Assembly (NCBI RefSeq): GCF_001563265.1
Contig: NZ_CP005083.1
Coordinates: 1,057,001-1,121,000 of the forward strand
Length of the DNA stretch: 64,000 nucleotides
Direction of reading: 5' to 3'
Source of the DNA: Sphingobium sp. TKS
GTDB taxonomy: Bacteria > Pseudomonadota > Alphaproteobacteria > Sphingomonadales > Sphingomonadaceae
Below, piece after piece: positions 24,982 to 34,862 of the stretch; within the stretch, counting starts at the first letter, position 1; each line of letters starts with the position of its first letter. Under the pieces are notes generated by a model. That model made no database searches. It was not told the origin of the DNA and was given only the letters and a program-made list of their open reading frames with translations. Made by a program: the position numbers and the translations under genes.

Positions 24982-25629
24982 ATGAGCTATGCCGTCAAGG
25001 AAATGTTCCTGACTTTGCAGGGAGAGGGCGTCCATGCCGGACGCCGCGCGGTGTTCCTGCGCTTTGCCGGCTGCAATCTGTGGAGCGGGCGGGAGCAGGA
25101 CCGGGCAAGCGCGATCTGCCAATTTTGCGACACGGATTTCGTCGGCACGGATGGCGATGGCGGCGGCAAATTTGCCGACGCGGACAGTCTGGCCGATGCG
25201 GCTCTGGCCTTTTGGGGCGAGGGGCGGGAGGGGCGCTATATCGTGCTCACCGGCGGGGAGCCGATGCTCCAGATCGATGATGCGCTGGTCGATGCGCTGC
25301 ATGCGCGCGGCTTTGCCATCGCGATCGAGAGCAACGGCACTTTGCCCGCGCATCCCGGGCTGGACTGGGTGTGTATCAGCCCCAAGGCGGGTAGCGAGGT
25401 GGTCCAGCGCAGCGGCAATGAGCTGAAGCTGGTCTGGCCGCAGCCGGGGTTAGGGCACAGCCTGGCCGATGTCGAGGATATGGAAGGCTGGGCCTTCGAT
25501 CATTTGCTGGTGCAGCCGCTGGATGACCCCGATGCGGCGAAAAACGCCCAGGCTGTGGTGGACCTGGTGATGGACAGGCCGCGCTGGCGCCTCAGCCTCC
25601 AGTCGCACAAATATCTGGGGTTGCGATAA
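24982..25629 (+). CDS. queE: 7-carboxy-7-deazaguanine synthase, CX14CX2C type
   Basis: A 215-residue radical-SAM enzyme making 7-carboxy-7-deazaguanine from 6-carboxytetrahydropterin. The iron-sulfur ligands are C31, C46 and C49: a CX14CX2C spacing instead of the usual CX3CX2C. The same variant motif is known from Burkholderia multivorans QueE. The GGEP motif (TGGEPML) and ESNGT follow. It sits 4 bp after queC in an operon. Confidence 0.94.
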   Translation: MSYAVKEMFLTLQGEGVHAGRRAVFLRFAGCNLWSGREQDRASAICQFCDTDFVGTDGDGGGKFADADSLADAALAFWGEGREGRYIVLTGGEPMLQIDDALVDALHARGFAIAIESNGTLPAHPGLDWVCISPKAGSEVVQRSGNELKLVWPQPGLGHSLADVEDMEGWAFDHLLVQPLDDPDAAKNAQAVVDLVMDRPRWRLSLQSHKYLGLR

Positions 25630-25670
25630 AGAGTGCTGCCTGAATTGGGTGGCTGCCGGACATCATTTCC

Positions 25671-25697
25671 GTCATCCCAGCTTTCGCTGGGATGATG
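25671..25697. repeat. REP palindrome after queE
   Basis: A single hairpin, CATCCCAGC-TTTC-GCTGGGATG, between the convergent ends of queE and the next gene. It may also serve as a bidirectional transcription stop. Confidence 0.7.
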
Positions 25698-25738
25698 ATC
25701 GTTGACGTCAGCAATAGGCCATTACAGCCATCAATCTA

Positions 25739-26446
25739 TCAGGGCTGAACGCCGGTCTTCTGGTTCCACGCGATCTGGCAGGCGGGCAACATCTTGCCCT
25801 TCTTCCAGCATTTGGGGTCGAAGGACGGCAGTGTCAGCGAATAGCTCCGGCCCGGATCGCCATAAAATTGCTCGCCGGCCAGGATCAGCGACTTCTTGAT
25901 CGAGCCAAGACCATTGCGCGCCACGTCGTTGAGCGTCCCGCGCTGGGCGAAGATCGCCTGCCGCCCCACCAGCGCCGCCGCCTGACAGAAGCCGCGCTGC
26001 GCCTGCACCGTCGAATAGCCCGAATAGATGCGCGTGCCATATTGGTCCGACGCCATCTGGCCGGGCTTGCCCTTGCCGACGGTGCGCTGGAAATAGCCGA
26101 GCAGCGTGGCCTGCGCCGCGTCGAGTTCGGCGTCATGATGGGCGATCATCGCATTATAGTTGCTGATCGACAGCAGGGTCGGTTCGAACTGGCATTGCAA
26201 AGCCGCTACATTGAGCGCGGCGCGCAGGTTCCACACCAGCCCTGCCTTGATCTCCGCCGGGTTTGCACCCGGCAGGCCGAGCGCGGTGGCTGCCTCCGCA
26301 TCCGTCAGGGGCGGGGTGGAGAAATCGGGTGGGGACCAGAAAAATTGCGCGGCGGCCGGCTGCGTCAACAACGGCGCCGCCAGCGCGGCCAATCCCAGGA
26401 CGGCCCTGCGCCCAAAGAATCCGTGCACTATGGAACGGAATGTCAT
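25739..26446 (-). CDS. secreted protein of unknown function
   Basis: A 235-residue exported protein. The leader contains a twin-arginine-like motif (GRRAVLGLAALAAP) and a likely cleavage after QPAAA. The mature part is helical (SISNYNAMIAHHDAELDAAQ) with paired Cys (QCQFE, GFCQA, KCWKKG, PACQIA). No family recognised. It follows the lipoprotein gene at 26522 by 75 bp on the same strand and may be part of the lipB transcript. Confidence 0.72.
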   Translation of the reverse strand: MTFRSIVHGFFGRRAVLGLAALAAPLLTQPAAAQFFWSPPDFSTPPLTDAEAATALGLPGANPAEIKAGLVWNLRAALNVAALQCQFEPTLLSISNYNAMIAHHDAELDAAQATLLGYFQRTVGKGKPGQMASDQYGTRIYSGYSTVQAQRGFCQAAALVGRQAIFAQRGTLNDVARNGLGSIKKSLILAGEQFYGDPGRSYSLTLPSFDPKCWKKGKMLPACQIAWNQKTGVQP

Positions 26447-26521
26447 CGAAATCCCTCTTTGAAGCGACCGCTGCGAACTATCTCCGGTTCGTCTGTATCA
26501 CGCCTGAACGTGGACGCCAGC

Positions 26522-26815
26522 CTATTGATCCGACAGCACTTCCGTATCCGCGGCGGGCTTTTCCGCGCTCTCATTCTTGGGAGCGGGAGCCGGAGCGGCC
26601 GCATTGTCGCTGCGGTTCGCGGGCACGGCCATGGCGGTGCCCTCGCTCTGCACGCCGTCCAGATCGGTCATGGCGTCGGTTGCGGTGCCATCCACCACTT
26701 CCAGATTGTTCATCGGAACGGCGGTGCTGCTTTCCTTCTTGCTGCCGCATCCGGCAAGCGCGATGCAGCCCGTCAAAATCAGCGTCTTCACCATCGTCTT
26801 CGCGTCAGGACGCAT
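26522..26815 (-). CDS. small lipoprotein
   Basis: A 97-residue precursor with a lipobox (L-A-G-C, in GCIALAGCGSKKES), so the mature protein is lipid-anchored. The remainder is Ala/Asp/Glu-rich and probably disordered. GAGGAG lies six bases before the ATG. No function recognised. It lies between lipB (61 bp upstream) and the secreted protein gene. Confidence 0.75.
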   Translation of the reverse strand: MRPDAKTMVKTLILTGCIALAGCGSKKESSTAVPMNNLEVVDGTATDAMTDLDGVQSEGTAMAVPANRSDNAAAPAPAPKNESAEKPAADTEVLSDQ

Positions 26816-26876
26816 CCGGGTCTCCTCAAGCGTTCAAGCATGCCCGGCAGCCCCCCACCTGGCGAAAGCGGCGACC

Positions 26877-27587
26877 CTAGCGGCCCATCTCGCATTGCTC
26901 AACCCCCGTGGGGTCGCCTGTCCCGCAGCGGCGCAGGCGGCCGATAAAGGCCGGGAGATGCCGGGCTAGCGCCGCGTCAAGCTCCGTCATCGACGCTTTT
27001 TTGCCGAGCGCGGCGATGCTGGTTACCGGATATTCGGCCAGGCCGCACGGCACAATGCCTCCGAAATGGGACAGATCGGGATCGACATTGATCGAAAAGC
27101 CGTGGAGCGTGACCCAGCGCCGTACCCGGATGCCGAGCGCGCCGATCTTCGCCTCGCGCCCTTGCAGATCGTCGGTCCAGATGCCGATCCGCCCCTCCGC
27201 GCGGCGGGCGGCAATGCCCAGGTCGCCCAGCGCATCGATCATCCAGCCTTCCAGATGATGGACGAAGTTGCGCACATCCTTGCCGCGTTCCCGCAGGTCG
27301 ATATTGAGATAGCCGATGCGCTGGCCCGGCCCATGATAGGTATAGCGTCCCCCGCGCCCGGCATCATGGACCGGAAAGCGCGGGTCGAGCAGTTCGGCCG
27401 GATCGGCGCTGGTGCCTGCCGTATAGAGCGGCGGATGTTCAAGCAGCCAGACCCGTTCGCTGGCCTGCCCCTCGAAGATCGCCGCCGCCCGCGCCTCCAT
27501 CTCCGCCAGCGCCGCGGGATAGTCGACGGGCGCGCTTTCCACGCGCCATTCCATGGTTTCGGCTAAGGGCTGGGGCAGGGACGACAT
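26877..27587 (-). CDS. lipB: octanoyltransferase LipB
   Basis: A 236-residue enzyme that moves octanoate from acyl carrier protein to lipoyl domains of dehydrogenases. The [12 protein letters not shown] signature is present. The catalytic dyad is C181 (GGIVPCG) and K147 (EAKIGALG). The start at 27587 gives the typical length; the long upstream frame is non-coding. It is divergent from the membrane-protein gene at 27717. Confidence 0.94.
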   Translation of the reverse strand: MSSLPQPLAETMEWRVESAPVDYPAALAEMEARAAAIFEGQASERVWLLEHPPLYTAGTSADPAELLDPRFPVHDAGRGGRYTYHGPGQRIGYLNIDLRERGKDVRNFVHHLEGWMIDALGDLGIAARRAEGRIGIWTDDLQGREAKIGALGIRVRRWVTLHGFSINVDPDLSHFGGIVPCGLAEYPVTSIAALGKKASMTELDAALARHLPAFIGRLRRCGTGDPTGVEQCEMGR

Positions 27588-27716
27588 GGCGCTTCCTTGA
27601 CTTGGCGTGAGCGAGCGATCAAGTCTCCTCCGCGTTTTTCCAAAAGCATCGCGGGCAAAAGTGGGAACCGGTTTTGCGCAAGAAGCGATGCGGCAGCAAA
27701 CAACAGGGTTAAAGAT

Positions 27717-28505
27717 ATGGCGACAATGTCCATCGGCAAGGCTTGGGAGGAGGCGGTCGCCTTCGTCTCGCGCGAAAGCAGCCTGCTGTTTCCGGTCGCC
27801 CTGCTGTTCGTGGCGCTGCCGGGCTTGATCCTGCAGGAAATGACGCCGCCCGAACTCGCCAAATGGAACCTGTCGGAAGCGAGCATGCCGCAGGTGCCGG
27901 GCAGCTTCTGGCTGGCGATGATGCTGGCGGTCGTCATCATCTGGTTCGGATCGCTGACGCTGTTTGCGCTGGCCCTTCGTCCCGGCATCAGCGTGGGGGA
28001 GGCGCTGCGGCTGAGTTGCGCGCGCTTGCCGGTGCTGCTGGGCACCGCGCTGGTGGTCGCGGGCTTTCTGGCGGGGGCGGTGATCGCAGCGACGCTGGTC
28101 GTGACCGCGCTGTCGCTGGTCGCCAAGCCGCTGGGCGCGACCCTGGCCCTGCTGCTGGGCGCGGGGGTGGTCGCCGTCACCATCTTCGCCAGCGTGCGGC
28201 TGCTGCTGCTCAACCCCGTGGTGATCGACGGGACGGAGGGGGTGATGGCTTCGCTGCGCTACGGCTGGGCGCTGACACGTGGGCATTTCTGGCGGCTGCT
28301 GGGCTTCGTGCTGGCGCTGACGCTGCTGTCGGCCATTATCGGGGGCGCCGCGCAGTCCGTTTTCGGCGTCATCGGCACGCTGGTCGGCGGGCAAACGGGG
28401 GGGCGGCTGATCGGCGGCGTGGCCGCCGCCGCTGTCTCGACGGTGGTGCAGGTCTATATGCTGGTGATGCTGGCGCGGCTCTATCGTCAGGCCGTAGCCG
28501 ACTGA
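27717..28505 (+). CDS. polytopic membrane protein, GDPD-membrane-domain-like
   Basis: A 262-residue protein with about six membrane segments and little else. It resembles the membrane domain found with glycerophosphodiester phosphodiesterases (pattern: [24 protein letters not shown], then long hydrophobic helices). There is no enzyme domain. The function is unknown. The start is ATG 27717 or the in-frame ATG at 27726. The 3' end overlaps the convergent GNAT gene by 19 bp. Confidence 0.7.
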   Translation: MATMSIGKAWEEAVAFVSRESSLLFPVALLFVALPGLILQEMTPPELAKWNLSEASMPQVPGSFWLAMMLAVVIIWFGSLTLFALALRPGISVGEALRLSCARLPVLLGTALVVAGFLAGAVIAATLVVTALSLVAKPLGATLALLLGAGVVAVTIFASVRLLLLNPVVIDGTEGVMASLRYGWALTRGHFWRLLGFVLALTLLSAIIGGAAQSVFGVIGTLVGGQTGGRLIGGVAAAAVSTVVQVYMLVMLARLYRQAVAD

Positions 28506-29086
28506 CCCAGCATCGGCACATGGGGCGCGGCGTCGGGCGGCAATAAACCAGCCAGTCGCGGATCGGCAAAGATCTCGACCTCGCGCTTGGTCGGCACGAA
28601 GCCTGCCTTCTGGTAAAAACCCAGCGCTGCCGGACTGTCCAGCGTGCAGCTATGCACCCAGAAGCGCATGACATCCTTGCGCCAGGCCAGCGTCTTGGCC
28701 TGCGCGATCAACCATTTGCCCAATCCCTTGCCGTTCAGCGTCGGGATCAGCCCGAAAAAGGCCAGCTCGCAATCGGGCAATGAGCGGAAATCCAGCTCCA
28801 GCAGCCCGACCTCCACGCCGCGCGGGTCGGTCACGGCGTAGACCTCGACAGCGGGATCGTGGATGATCGCCGTCAACGCCGCATCGTCCATCATCAGGCG
28901 AGAGAACCATAGCCACGGTTCGCCCACGCGCCGGAACAGCGCGCGATAGGCGTCGGGCGTCGGGGTCTTCCACGGCACCAGCCGCAGCGGGGTGGGCGGC
29001 ATCGGTGCGGGCCGGGGCCGCTCCCGCATTTCCAGATGGGTGACGATCGTCGCGATCTGGCCGTCGGGGACGGTTGTCAGACTCAT
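28487..29086 (-). CDS. GNAT-family N-acetyltransferase
   Basis: A 199-residue acetyltransferase. The acetyl-CoA site is seen around [23 protein letters not shown] (a Q/R-x-x-G-x-G/A variant, here N-G-K-G-L-G), followed by [15 protein letters not shown], the usual GNAT C-terminal motif. The substrate is unknown. It lies 8 bp after hemF and is probably in the trmL-hemF operon. Confidence 0.85.
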   Translation of the reverse strand: MSLTTVPDGQIATIVTHLEMRERPRPAPMPPTPLRLVPWKTPTPDAYRALFRRVGEPWLWFSRLMMDDAALTAIIHDPAVEVYAVTDPRGVEVGLLELDFRSLPDCELAFFGLIPTLNGKGLGKWLIAQAKTLAWRKDVMRFWVHSCTLDSPAALGFYQKAGFVPTKREVEIFADPRLAGLLPPDAAPHVPMLGQSATA

Positions 29087-29094
29087 GGGCGGCG

Positions 29095-29946
29095 TCAGCT
29101 CCAGCTTGCCATCGGCGGCAGGCTCATCAGGATCGCGTCGACATTTCCCCCGGTCTTGAGCCCGAACAGCGTGCCGCGATCATGCACCAGGTTGAATTCG
29201 GCATAGCGGCCGCGCCATTCCAGCATGCGGGCATACTCTTCCTCCGACCAGCTTTCGTTCATCCGGCGGCGGACGATGGGCGGGAATGCCTTGACGAACG
29301 CTTCGCCCACATCCTGGGTAAAGGCGAAATTGGCGTCGAAGTCGCCCTCCAGATGATCGTAGAAAATCCCGCCGACGCCACGATGTACGCCGCGATGGGG
29401 GATGAAGAAATAGTCGTCCGCCCATGTCTTGAAGCGGGGATAATAGTCCGCGTCATGGGCATCACAGGCGGCCTTTAGCACATCATGGAAATGGGCCGTG
29501 TCCTCATCGCGCGGCAAGGGCGGGTTGAGGTCGGCACCGCCGCCGAACCAGCTTTTCGACGTCACCAGATAGCGCGTGTTCATGTGCACGGCGGGCACAT
29601 GGGGATTGGCCATATGCGCGACCAGGCTGATGCCGGTGGCGAAGAAGCTCGGGTCGTCGCTCGCGCCATGGATGGTCTTGGCGAATTCGGGCGAAAAGGC
29701 GCCGCCGACGGTCGAGACGTTGACGCCGACCTTTTCGAACACCTTGCCCTTCATGACGCCGCGCACGCCGCCGCCGCCTTCTCCGGCAGCTAGGCCGGGA
29801 GCCTCGCGATCCCAGGCTATATAGTCGAAGCGGGCATCGGAACCTGCCTCGCGCTCAATCGCCTCGAATTCGGCGCAGATGCGATCCCGAAGCGATTCGA
29901 ACCAGTTGCGGGCGGCTTGCTGATGCGGATTGAGAGACAATGTCAT
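29095..29946 (-). CDS. hemF: oxygen-dependent coproporphyrinogen III oxidase
   Basis: A 283-residue heme-synthesis enzyme that oxidatively decarboxylates coproporphyrinogen III. Recognised by GGVRGVMKGKVFEKVGVN, SWFGGGADLNP, RGVGGIFYDHLE and EWRGRYAEFNLVHDRGT. All are HemF signatures. The ATG at 29946 gives the standard start; it is 13 bp after trmL. It points to aerobic heme synthesis. Confidence 0.96.
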   Translation of the reverse strand: MTLSLNPHQQAARNWFESLRDRICAEFEAIEREAGSDARFDYIAWDREAPGLAAGEGGGGVRGVMKGKVFEKVGVNVSTVGGAFSPEFAKTIHGASDDPSFFATGISLVAHMANPHVPAVHMNTRYLVTSKSWFGGGADLNPPLPRDEDTAHFHDVLKAACDAHDADYYPRFKTWADDYFFIPHRGVHRGVGGIFYDHLEGDFDANFAFTQDVGEAFVKAFPPIVRRRMNESWSEEEYARMLEWRGRYAEFNLVHDRGTLFGLKTGGNVDAILMSLPPMASWS

Positions 29947-29959
29947 GTTGGAAACTCGG

Positions 29960-30418
29960 TCATTGCGGGAAACGTCCAGTCTGGCGAAGAGCCTCGGCAA
30001 TCGCGATGCCCGTGGAAACGGCGATGTTCAAGGATCGAAAGCCCGCCGCCATCGGAATGCGCACGCGCACGTCCACCAGATCGCGGACGGTATCGGGCAC
30101 GCCGGCGCTTTCCGACCCCATCAGCAATATGTCGTCGGCACGGAATTCGACGTCCGGCAGACGCTGCGAAGCATGGCTGCTCATCAGCATCAGCCGCCGT
30201 CCCTGCGCCCGGCGAAGGGCATCGAACGCCTCGAAATTGGCGTGGCGCGTCACATCGGCCGACGCGCCATAATCCATCGCCGCCCGCTTCAGCTTTGCGT
30301 CGGAAAAGGCGAATCCCATCGGCATGATGATGTCCACGGGCACGGAAAAGCAGGCGGCAAGGCGCAGAATTGCGCCGACATTGCCGGCGATTTCGGGTTG
30401 GTAAAGGGCGATACGCAT
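29960..30418 (-). CDS. trmL: tRNA (cytidine/uridine-2'-O-)-methyltransferase TrmL
   Basis: A 152-residue SPOUT methyltransferase for the wobble base (position 34) of leucine tRNAs. The N-terminal MRIALYQPEIAGNVGAILR and C-terminal knot motifs (LMGSESAGVP; IPMAAGFRSLNIAVSTGIA) are diagnostic. An ATG at 30430 would add four residues; neither has a strong ribosome site. It heads the trmL-hemF-GNAT run. Confidence 0.92.
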   Translation of the reverse strand: MRIALYQPEIAGNVGAILRLAACFSVPVDIIMPMGFAFSDAKLKRAAMDYGASADVTRHANFEAFDALRRAQGRRLMLMSSHASQRLPDVEFRADDILLMGSESAGVPDTVRDLVDVRVRIPMAAGFRSLNIAVSTGIAIAEALRQTGRFPQ

Positions 30419-30622
30419 AGCCCGCGCCATAGAACAGCCCGGTTAATTCTCATAGCCTGTCTAAATTGCTTGGCAAATGGCGCATCCTACGGTTATCAGG
30501 CCTGCAAACCGCGCCAGGGGGAAAAGCGCGCCCATTTATATGGGCGCTGCGGCTCTCCTGATAACATAGCCATAAGGGGCGATGCGGCGGGGCCAGGGAC
30601 GTTCTTGCAAGGGTTGAGGTGC

Positions 30623-31201
30623 ATGGCGATCGTTGAACATGTGGAGAGTGAGGCGGCATCCGTCTCCGGTGGGGGCGGCGATGGTGTTCGCCGGCGTGAT
30701 TTCATCAATATCGCCGCGGTGAGCTTCGCCGGCGTCGGTGCGGTCGCGGTTGTCGTGCCGCTGGTCGACCAGATGAACCCCAGCGCGGATGTGCTGGCGC
30801 TCGCGTCGACCGAAGTCGATATCTCGTCGATCCAGCCGGGTCAGGCGATCAAGACCACCTTCCGGTCGCAGCCGCTGTTCGTGCGGCACCTGACCGACAA
30901 GGAAATAGCCGAGGCCGACAAGGTCGATCCGTCCACGCTGCGCGATCCGCAGACGCTGGAGCAACGCACGGTCGACGGCAAGAAGCAGTGGCTGATCACC
31001 ATGGGCGTCTGCACCCATCTGGGCTGTGTGCCGCTGGGCGCGGGCGAGGGTGAGAATCGCGGCGAGTTCGGCGGCTATTTCTGCCCCTGCCACGGTTCGT
31101 CCTACGACACCGCCGCCCGTATCCGCAAAGGCCCCGCGCCGAAGAACCTGGAAGTGCCGAAGTACAGCTTCACTTCCGACACCGCCATTCTCGTGGGTTG
31201 A
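30623..31201 (+). CDS. petA: ubiquinol-cytochrome c reductase Rieske iron-sulfur subunit
   Basis: A 192-residue Rieske protein of the bc1 complex. It has a twin-arginine signal/anchor ([15 protein letters not shown]), then the cluster motifs CTHLGC (C130, H132, C135) and CPCHGS (C154, C156, H157). The cluster is placed in the periplasm. It is the first gene of petABC and is divergent from trmL across about 200 bp. ATG 30623 follows AAGGGTTGAGGTGC. Confidence 0.96.
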   Translation: MAIVEHVESEAASVSGGGGDGVRRRDFINIAAVSFAGVGAVAVVVPLVDQMNPSADVLALASTEVDISSIQPGQAIKTTFRSQPLFVRHLTDKEIAEADKVDPSTLRDPQTLEQRTVDGKKQWLITMGVCTHLGCVPLGAGEGENRGEFGGYFCPCHGSSYDTAARIRKGPAPKNLEVPKYSFTSDTAILVG

Positions 31202-31212
31202 GGGGGACTGTC

Positions 31213-32505
31213 ATGAGCTTTCCATGGGCTGAACATTATACTCCCAAGCATCCCGCGATGCAGTGGATCGACGAGAAGCTGCCGCTGCCGCGCCTCGTCT
31301 ACAACGCCGTGGGCGCCGGCTATCCGGTGCCGCGCAACCTCAATTATTTCTGGAACTTCGGCGTGCTCGCCGGTCTGGCGCTGATGATCCAGATCGTCAC
31401 CGGCGTGATCATGGCGATGCACTATGGCGCGAACGCTGCGGTTGCATTCAGCACCGTCGAACACACGATGCGCGACGTGAATGCGGGCTGGCTGATGCGC
31501 TACGCGCATGCCAATGGCGCCAGCTTCTTCTTCATCGTCGTCTATCTGCACATCTTCCGCGGTCTCTATTTCGGCTCCTACAAGGCGCCTCGCGAAATGG
31601 TGTGGCTGCTGGGCCTCGTGATCTTCCTCCTCATGATGGCGACCGCCTTCATGGGCTATGTGCTGCCCTGGGGTCAGATGTCCTACTGGGGGGCGAAGGT
31701 GATCACCGGCCTGTTCGGCGCGATTCCCGTGGTGGGCGAGCCGATCCAGACCTGGCTGCTCGGCGGTTTCGCGCCCGGCAACGCCTCGCTCAACCGCTTC
31801 TTCTCGCTGCACTTCCTGCTGCCCTTCGTGATCGCGGCGGTGGTGATCCTGCACATCTGGGCGCTGCACATTCCGGGCTCGTCCAACCCGACCGGCGTGG
31901 AAGTGAAGGGGCCGCAGGACACTGTGCCCTTCCACCCCTATTACACCGCGAAGGACGGCTTCGGGGCGGGCGTGTTCCTGATCATCTTCGCGATCCTGCT
32001 GTTCTATGCGCCGAACTATCTGGGGCACCCGGATAACTATATCGAGGCGAACCCGCTCTCGACGCCCGCGCATATCGTGCCGGAATGGTATTTCTGGCCC
32101 TTCTACGCGATCCTGCGCGCCTTCACCGTCGACTTCTTCTTCGTTCCGGCGAAGCTGCTGGGCGTGCTGGCGATGTTCGCGTCGATCCTGCTGCTCTTCT
32201 TCCTGCCCTGGCTTGACACCTCGGGCGTGCGTTCGGGCAGCTATCGCCCGACCTTCAAGAAGTTCTTCTGGATCCTGATCCTCGATGTATTTGTCCTGGG
32301 TTATTGCGGCGGCGCGCCGGCGGCGGAACCCTATGTGATGATCTCCCAGGTCGCTGCGGCTTATTATTTCGCGCACTTCCTGATCATCCTTCCGCTGATC
32401 TCGCGCTTTGAAAAGCCGCTGCCGTTGCCGAACTCGATCACCGAGGCGGTGCTGGCGAAATATGGCAAGACCGACGGCGAACCCGTCGCGGTTCCGGCCG
32501 AATAA
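31213..32505 (+). CDS. petB: ubiquinol-cytochrome c reductase cytochrome b
   Basis: A 430-residue membrane cytochrome b with the two haem-ligand histidine pairs in helices B and D. The Qo-site P-E-W-Y motif ([16 protein letters not shown]) is intact. Eight hydrophobic helices are seen; the length is normal for the fused (non-split) alphaproteobacterial form. Spacing is 11 bp after petA and 15 bp before petC. Confidence 0.97.
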   Translation: MSFPWAEHYTPKHPAMQWIDEKLPLPRLVYNAVGAGYPVPRNLNYFWNFGVLAGLALMIQIVTGVIMAMHYGANAAVAFSTVEHTMRDVNAGWLMRYAHANGASFFFIVVYLHIFRGLYFGSYKAPREMVWLLGLVIFLLMMATAFMGYVLPWGQMSYWGAKVITGLFGAIPVVGEPIQTWLLGGFAPGNASLNRFFSLHFLLPFVIAAVVILHIWALHIPGSSNPTGVEVKGPQDTVPFHPYYTAKDGFGAGVFLIIFAILLFYAPNYLGHPDNYIEANPLSTPAHIVPEWYFWPFYAILRAFTVDFFFVPAKLLGVLAMFASILLLFFLPWLDTSGVRSGSYRPTFKKFFWILILDVFVLGYCGGAPAAEPYVMISQVAAAYYFAHFLIILPLISRFEKPLPLPNSITEAVLAKYGKTDGEPVAVPAE

Positions 32506-32520
32506 GGGGGTAGACAGAAG

Positions 32521-33369
32521 ATGGTTCGCATTGGCGCATTTCTCGTCGGCCTCTTTTTCGCTGGCTGGCTGTTGGTTTCCTTTCTGGTGGGCGCGGTGGC
32601 CTATGTCACCGATCCGCCGGCGGTCACGGTGGAACATGAATTCCACCGCGATCCCAAGCATGTCGCTTTCTCGTTCGACGGCCCCTTCGGCAAGTTCGAC
32701 CAGGCGCAGCTCCAGCGCGGGTTTCAGGTCTTCAAGGAGGTCTGCTCGGCCTGTCACAGCCTGAAGTTCGTGGCTTTCCGCGACCTCAAGGGCATTGGCT
32801 ATAACGAGGCGGAGATCAAGGCGATCGCCAAGCAGTGGGCGATCAAGACCCCCGACGTCGATCCCAAGACGGGCGAGATGTCGACCCGCGATCCGATCCC
32901 GGCGGATTATTTCCCCAAGCCCTTCGCCAACAATGTCGCGGCGATGGCGGCGAACAATAACGCGATCCCGCCGGATTTGTCGCTGATGACCAAGGCCCGC
33001 CACCATGGCAGCGCCTATGTCTATTCGCTGCTGACGGGCTTCCAGGCGCAGCCGGCTGAGTTGCTGAAGGAATTCCCCGACGCCAAGACGCCGGAGGGGC
33101 TGCACTTCAACCCCTATTTCGCCAACCTGAACTTGGCCATGGCGCCGCCGCTGACGGCCGATGGTCAGGTGACCTATGGCGACGGCACCAAGGCGTCGGT
33201 CGACCAGATGGCGCAGGACGTCGCGGCCTTCCTGACCTGGACGGCCGAACCCAAGCTGGAAAACCGCCGCCGCGCGGGTCTGGCGACGATCTTCTTCCTG
33301 CTGATCGCGACGGGCTTGGCTTATATGGCCTATCAGAATATCTGGGCGGACAAGAAAAAGGCCGCCTGA
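32521..33369 (+). CDS. petC: cytochrome c1
   Basis: A 282-residue cytochrome c1. It has an N-terminal membrane signal, the covalent haem site CSACHS (C75, C78, H79) and a C-terminal membrane anchor ([18 protein letters not shown]). It passes electrons from the Rieske centre to soluble cytochrome c. A terminator follows at 33394. Confidence 0.96.
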   Translation: MVRIGAFLVGLFFAGWLLVSFLVGAVAYVTDPPAVTVEHEFHRDPKHVAFSFDGPFGKFDQAQLQRGFQVFKEVCSACHSLKFVAFRDLKGIGYNEAEIKAIAKQWAIKTPDVDPKTGEMSTRDPIPADYFPKPFANNVAAMAANNNAIPPDLSLMTKARHHGSAYVYSLLTGFQAQPAELLKEFPDAKTPEGLHFNPYFANLNLAMAPPLTADGQVTYGDGTKASVDQMAQDVAAFLTWTAEPKLENRRRAGLATIFFLLIATGLAYMAYQNIWADKKKAA

Positions 33370-33393
33370 TCGCGACCTGAAACGGACATGGGA

Positions 33394-33423
33394 GGGGGCA
33401 CGGGAAACCGGGCCCCCTTTTTC
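33394..33423 (+). terminator. intrinsic terminator of petABC
   Basis: A stem GGGGGC/GCCCCC with an inner CGG-GAAA-CCG is followed by TTTTTT. It separates petABC from apt. Confidence 0.75.
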
Positions 33424-33436
33424 TTATGAGGCAAAG

Positions 33437-33973
33437 ATGAGCGCTGACAGTCTGGCGGCCCTGGTCCGCACCATCCCCGACTTCCCCAAGCCCGGCATCC
33501 AGTTCCGGGACATCACGACCCTGCTGGCGGACGGGGCCGGTCTGGCAGAACTGGTGGAGCGCATGGCGGCGGTCGCCCGGCCGCTCGATCCGGCGTTCAT
33601 CGTGGGGATCGAGGCGCGGGGTTTCATTCTGGGCGCGGCGTTGGCCCATGCGCTGGGGGTGGGATTCGTGCCCGTCCGCAAGAAAGGCAAGCTGCCCGGC
33701 AAAACCGTCGGCATCGATTATGTGCTGGAATATGGCACCGACAGGCTGGAACTGCATGAAGGGCAGATTCCGGATGGCGCGCGGGTGGTGCTGGTGGACG
33801 ATCTGATCGCGACCGGCGGCACCGCGCTCGCGGCGGCTCAACTGGTCCGTGAGCAGGGTGCGACCGTGTTGATGGCGCTTTTTGCCATCGATCTGCCCGA
33901 TCTGGGTGGCATGGCGGCGCTGGAAGCGGACGGCGTGGCGTCTGCGGCGATCATTGCCTTTGAAGGGCATTGA
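33437..33973 (+). CDS. apt: adenine phosphoribosyltransferase
   Basis: A 178-residue purine-salvage enzyme forming AMP from adenine and PRPP. The PRPP-binding motif [17 protein letters not shown] is complete, and the N-terminal [15 protein letters not shown] is typical of APT. It starts 13 bp after the petABC terminator and is probably transcribed separately. Confidence 0.95.
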   Translation: MSADSLAALVRTIPDFPKPGIQFRDITTLLADGAGLAELVERMAAVARPLDPAFIVGIEARGFILGAALAHALGVGFVPVRKKGKLPGKTVGIDYVLEYGTDRLELHEGQIPDGARVVLVDDLIATGGTALAAAQLVREQGATVLMALFAIDLPDLGGMAALEADGVASAAIIAFEGH

Positions 33974-34013
33974 TCAGTTAAGGCCGCAATTGGCCAATTG
34001 CTGACGAGAGATA

Positions 34014-34165
34014 TCCGTTCGGGCTGAGCCCTTCGTCTGCCTGCCAAGGCAGGCGCTCAGGATAAACTTGCCTTCGGCAAGTCGAAGTCCTCAACCGAGC
34101 GGAGTGAGGCTCCCATGCTTCCCCTTCGCTCAGCAAGACCCTTCGACAAGCTCAGGGCGAACGGA
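34014..34165. repeat. long REP-type inverted repeat after apt
   Basis: Outer arms TCCGTTCG (34014) and CGAACGGA (34158), with inner CTGAGC and GCTCAG and the common CTTCGACAAGCTCAGGGCGA segment. It is a longer palindromic repeat of the sort often seen between sphingomonad genes, lying between convergent apt and mtnN. Confidence 0.7.
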
Positions 34166-34213
34166 AACTGAAAATCCGCTCCCCACCCATTGCTCCGCTA
34201 TGAGGTTAAACGT

Positions 34214-34831
34214 CTACCCTCCAAGCGCGCCCTCCAGCATGTCCACCGCTTTCGCCAGGCGCTCGTCCAGCAGCGCCAGCAATTGGGTCCATCCCAGCAT
34301 GTCGCCCAGTTCGCCGGGGCCATCGGAAATGCCCCGCAGCCCCATCACCGGCACTCCGAAGCGCTGGCAGGCGCGGACCACCGCAAAGGTTTCCATGTCG
34401 ACCATGTCGGCATCGATCGCGGCATAATCCTCCCCACCCACGATATTCGCTCCCGTGGAGAGCCGGGCAGCGCGCAGTTCCAGCGGCGTATGCAGCGGCA
34501 TGTCGACCGGATGATCCGAAAAAGGCGTGACTCCCTTGGGAAAGCCGAGGCGGGAGGCATCCATGTCCCGCCAGGACACGCTGGCGACCTGATACACCTC
34601 CCCTAAAGTGCAGTTGCGCGATCCCGCCGAACCCAGCGAAACGACGAGATCCGGCAAGGACTGATCCTGGTTCAGCCGCTGGAGCGCCAGCCCGGTGCTG
34701 AGCGCCGCTTCCACCGGGCCGACCCCGATCATCAACGGATCGAATCGTGCCTTGAGATGAGGCCCATATTCATCCTCGACCGCCATCACGAACAGAACCC
34801 GCTTGTTCGCGATCATTTCTCCGCTTGGCAT
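34214..34831 (-). CDS. mtnN: 5'-methylthioadenosine/S-adenosylhomocysteine nucleosidase-like
   Basis: A 205-residue phosphorylase-fold nucleosidase. Features: VMAVEDEYGPHLKARFDPLMIGVGPVEAALST, LVVSLGSAGS, and the ribose/catalytic region MVDMETFAVVRACQRFGVP with GLRGISD. It would cleave MTA or SAH in methyl recycling. It is somewhat shorter than typical MtnN, so substrate choice is uncertain. The start follows AGGGGGACGGCC. It is 31 bp after manA on the same strand. Confidence 0.8.
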   Translation of the reverse strand: MPSGEMIANKRVLFVMAVEDEYGPHLKARFDPLMIGVGPVEAALSTGLALQRLNQDQSLPDLVVSLGSAGSRNCTLGEVYQVASVSWRDMDASRLGFPKGVTPFSDHPVDMPLHTPLELRAARLSTGANIVGGEDYAAIDADMVDMETFAVVRACQRFGVPVMGLRGISDGPGELGDMLGWTQLLALLDERLAKAVDMLEGALGG

Positions 34832-34862
34832 GGCCGTCCCCCTCTCCTTCATTGATGTCCGC

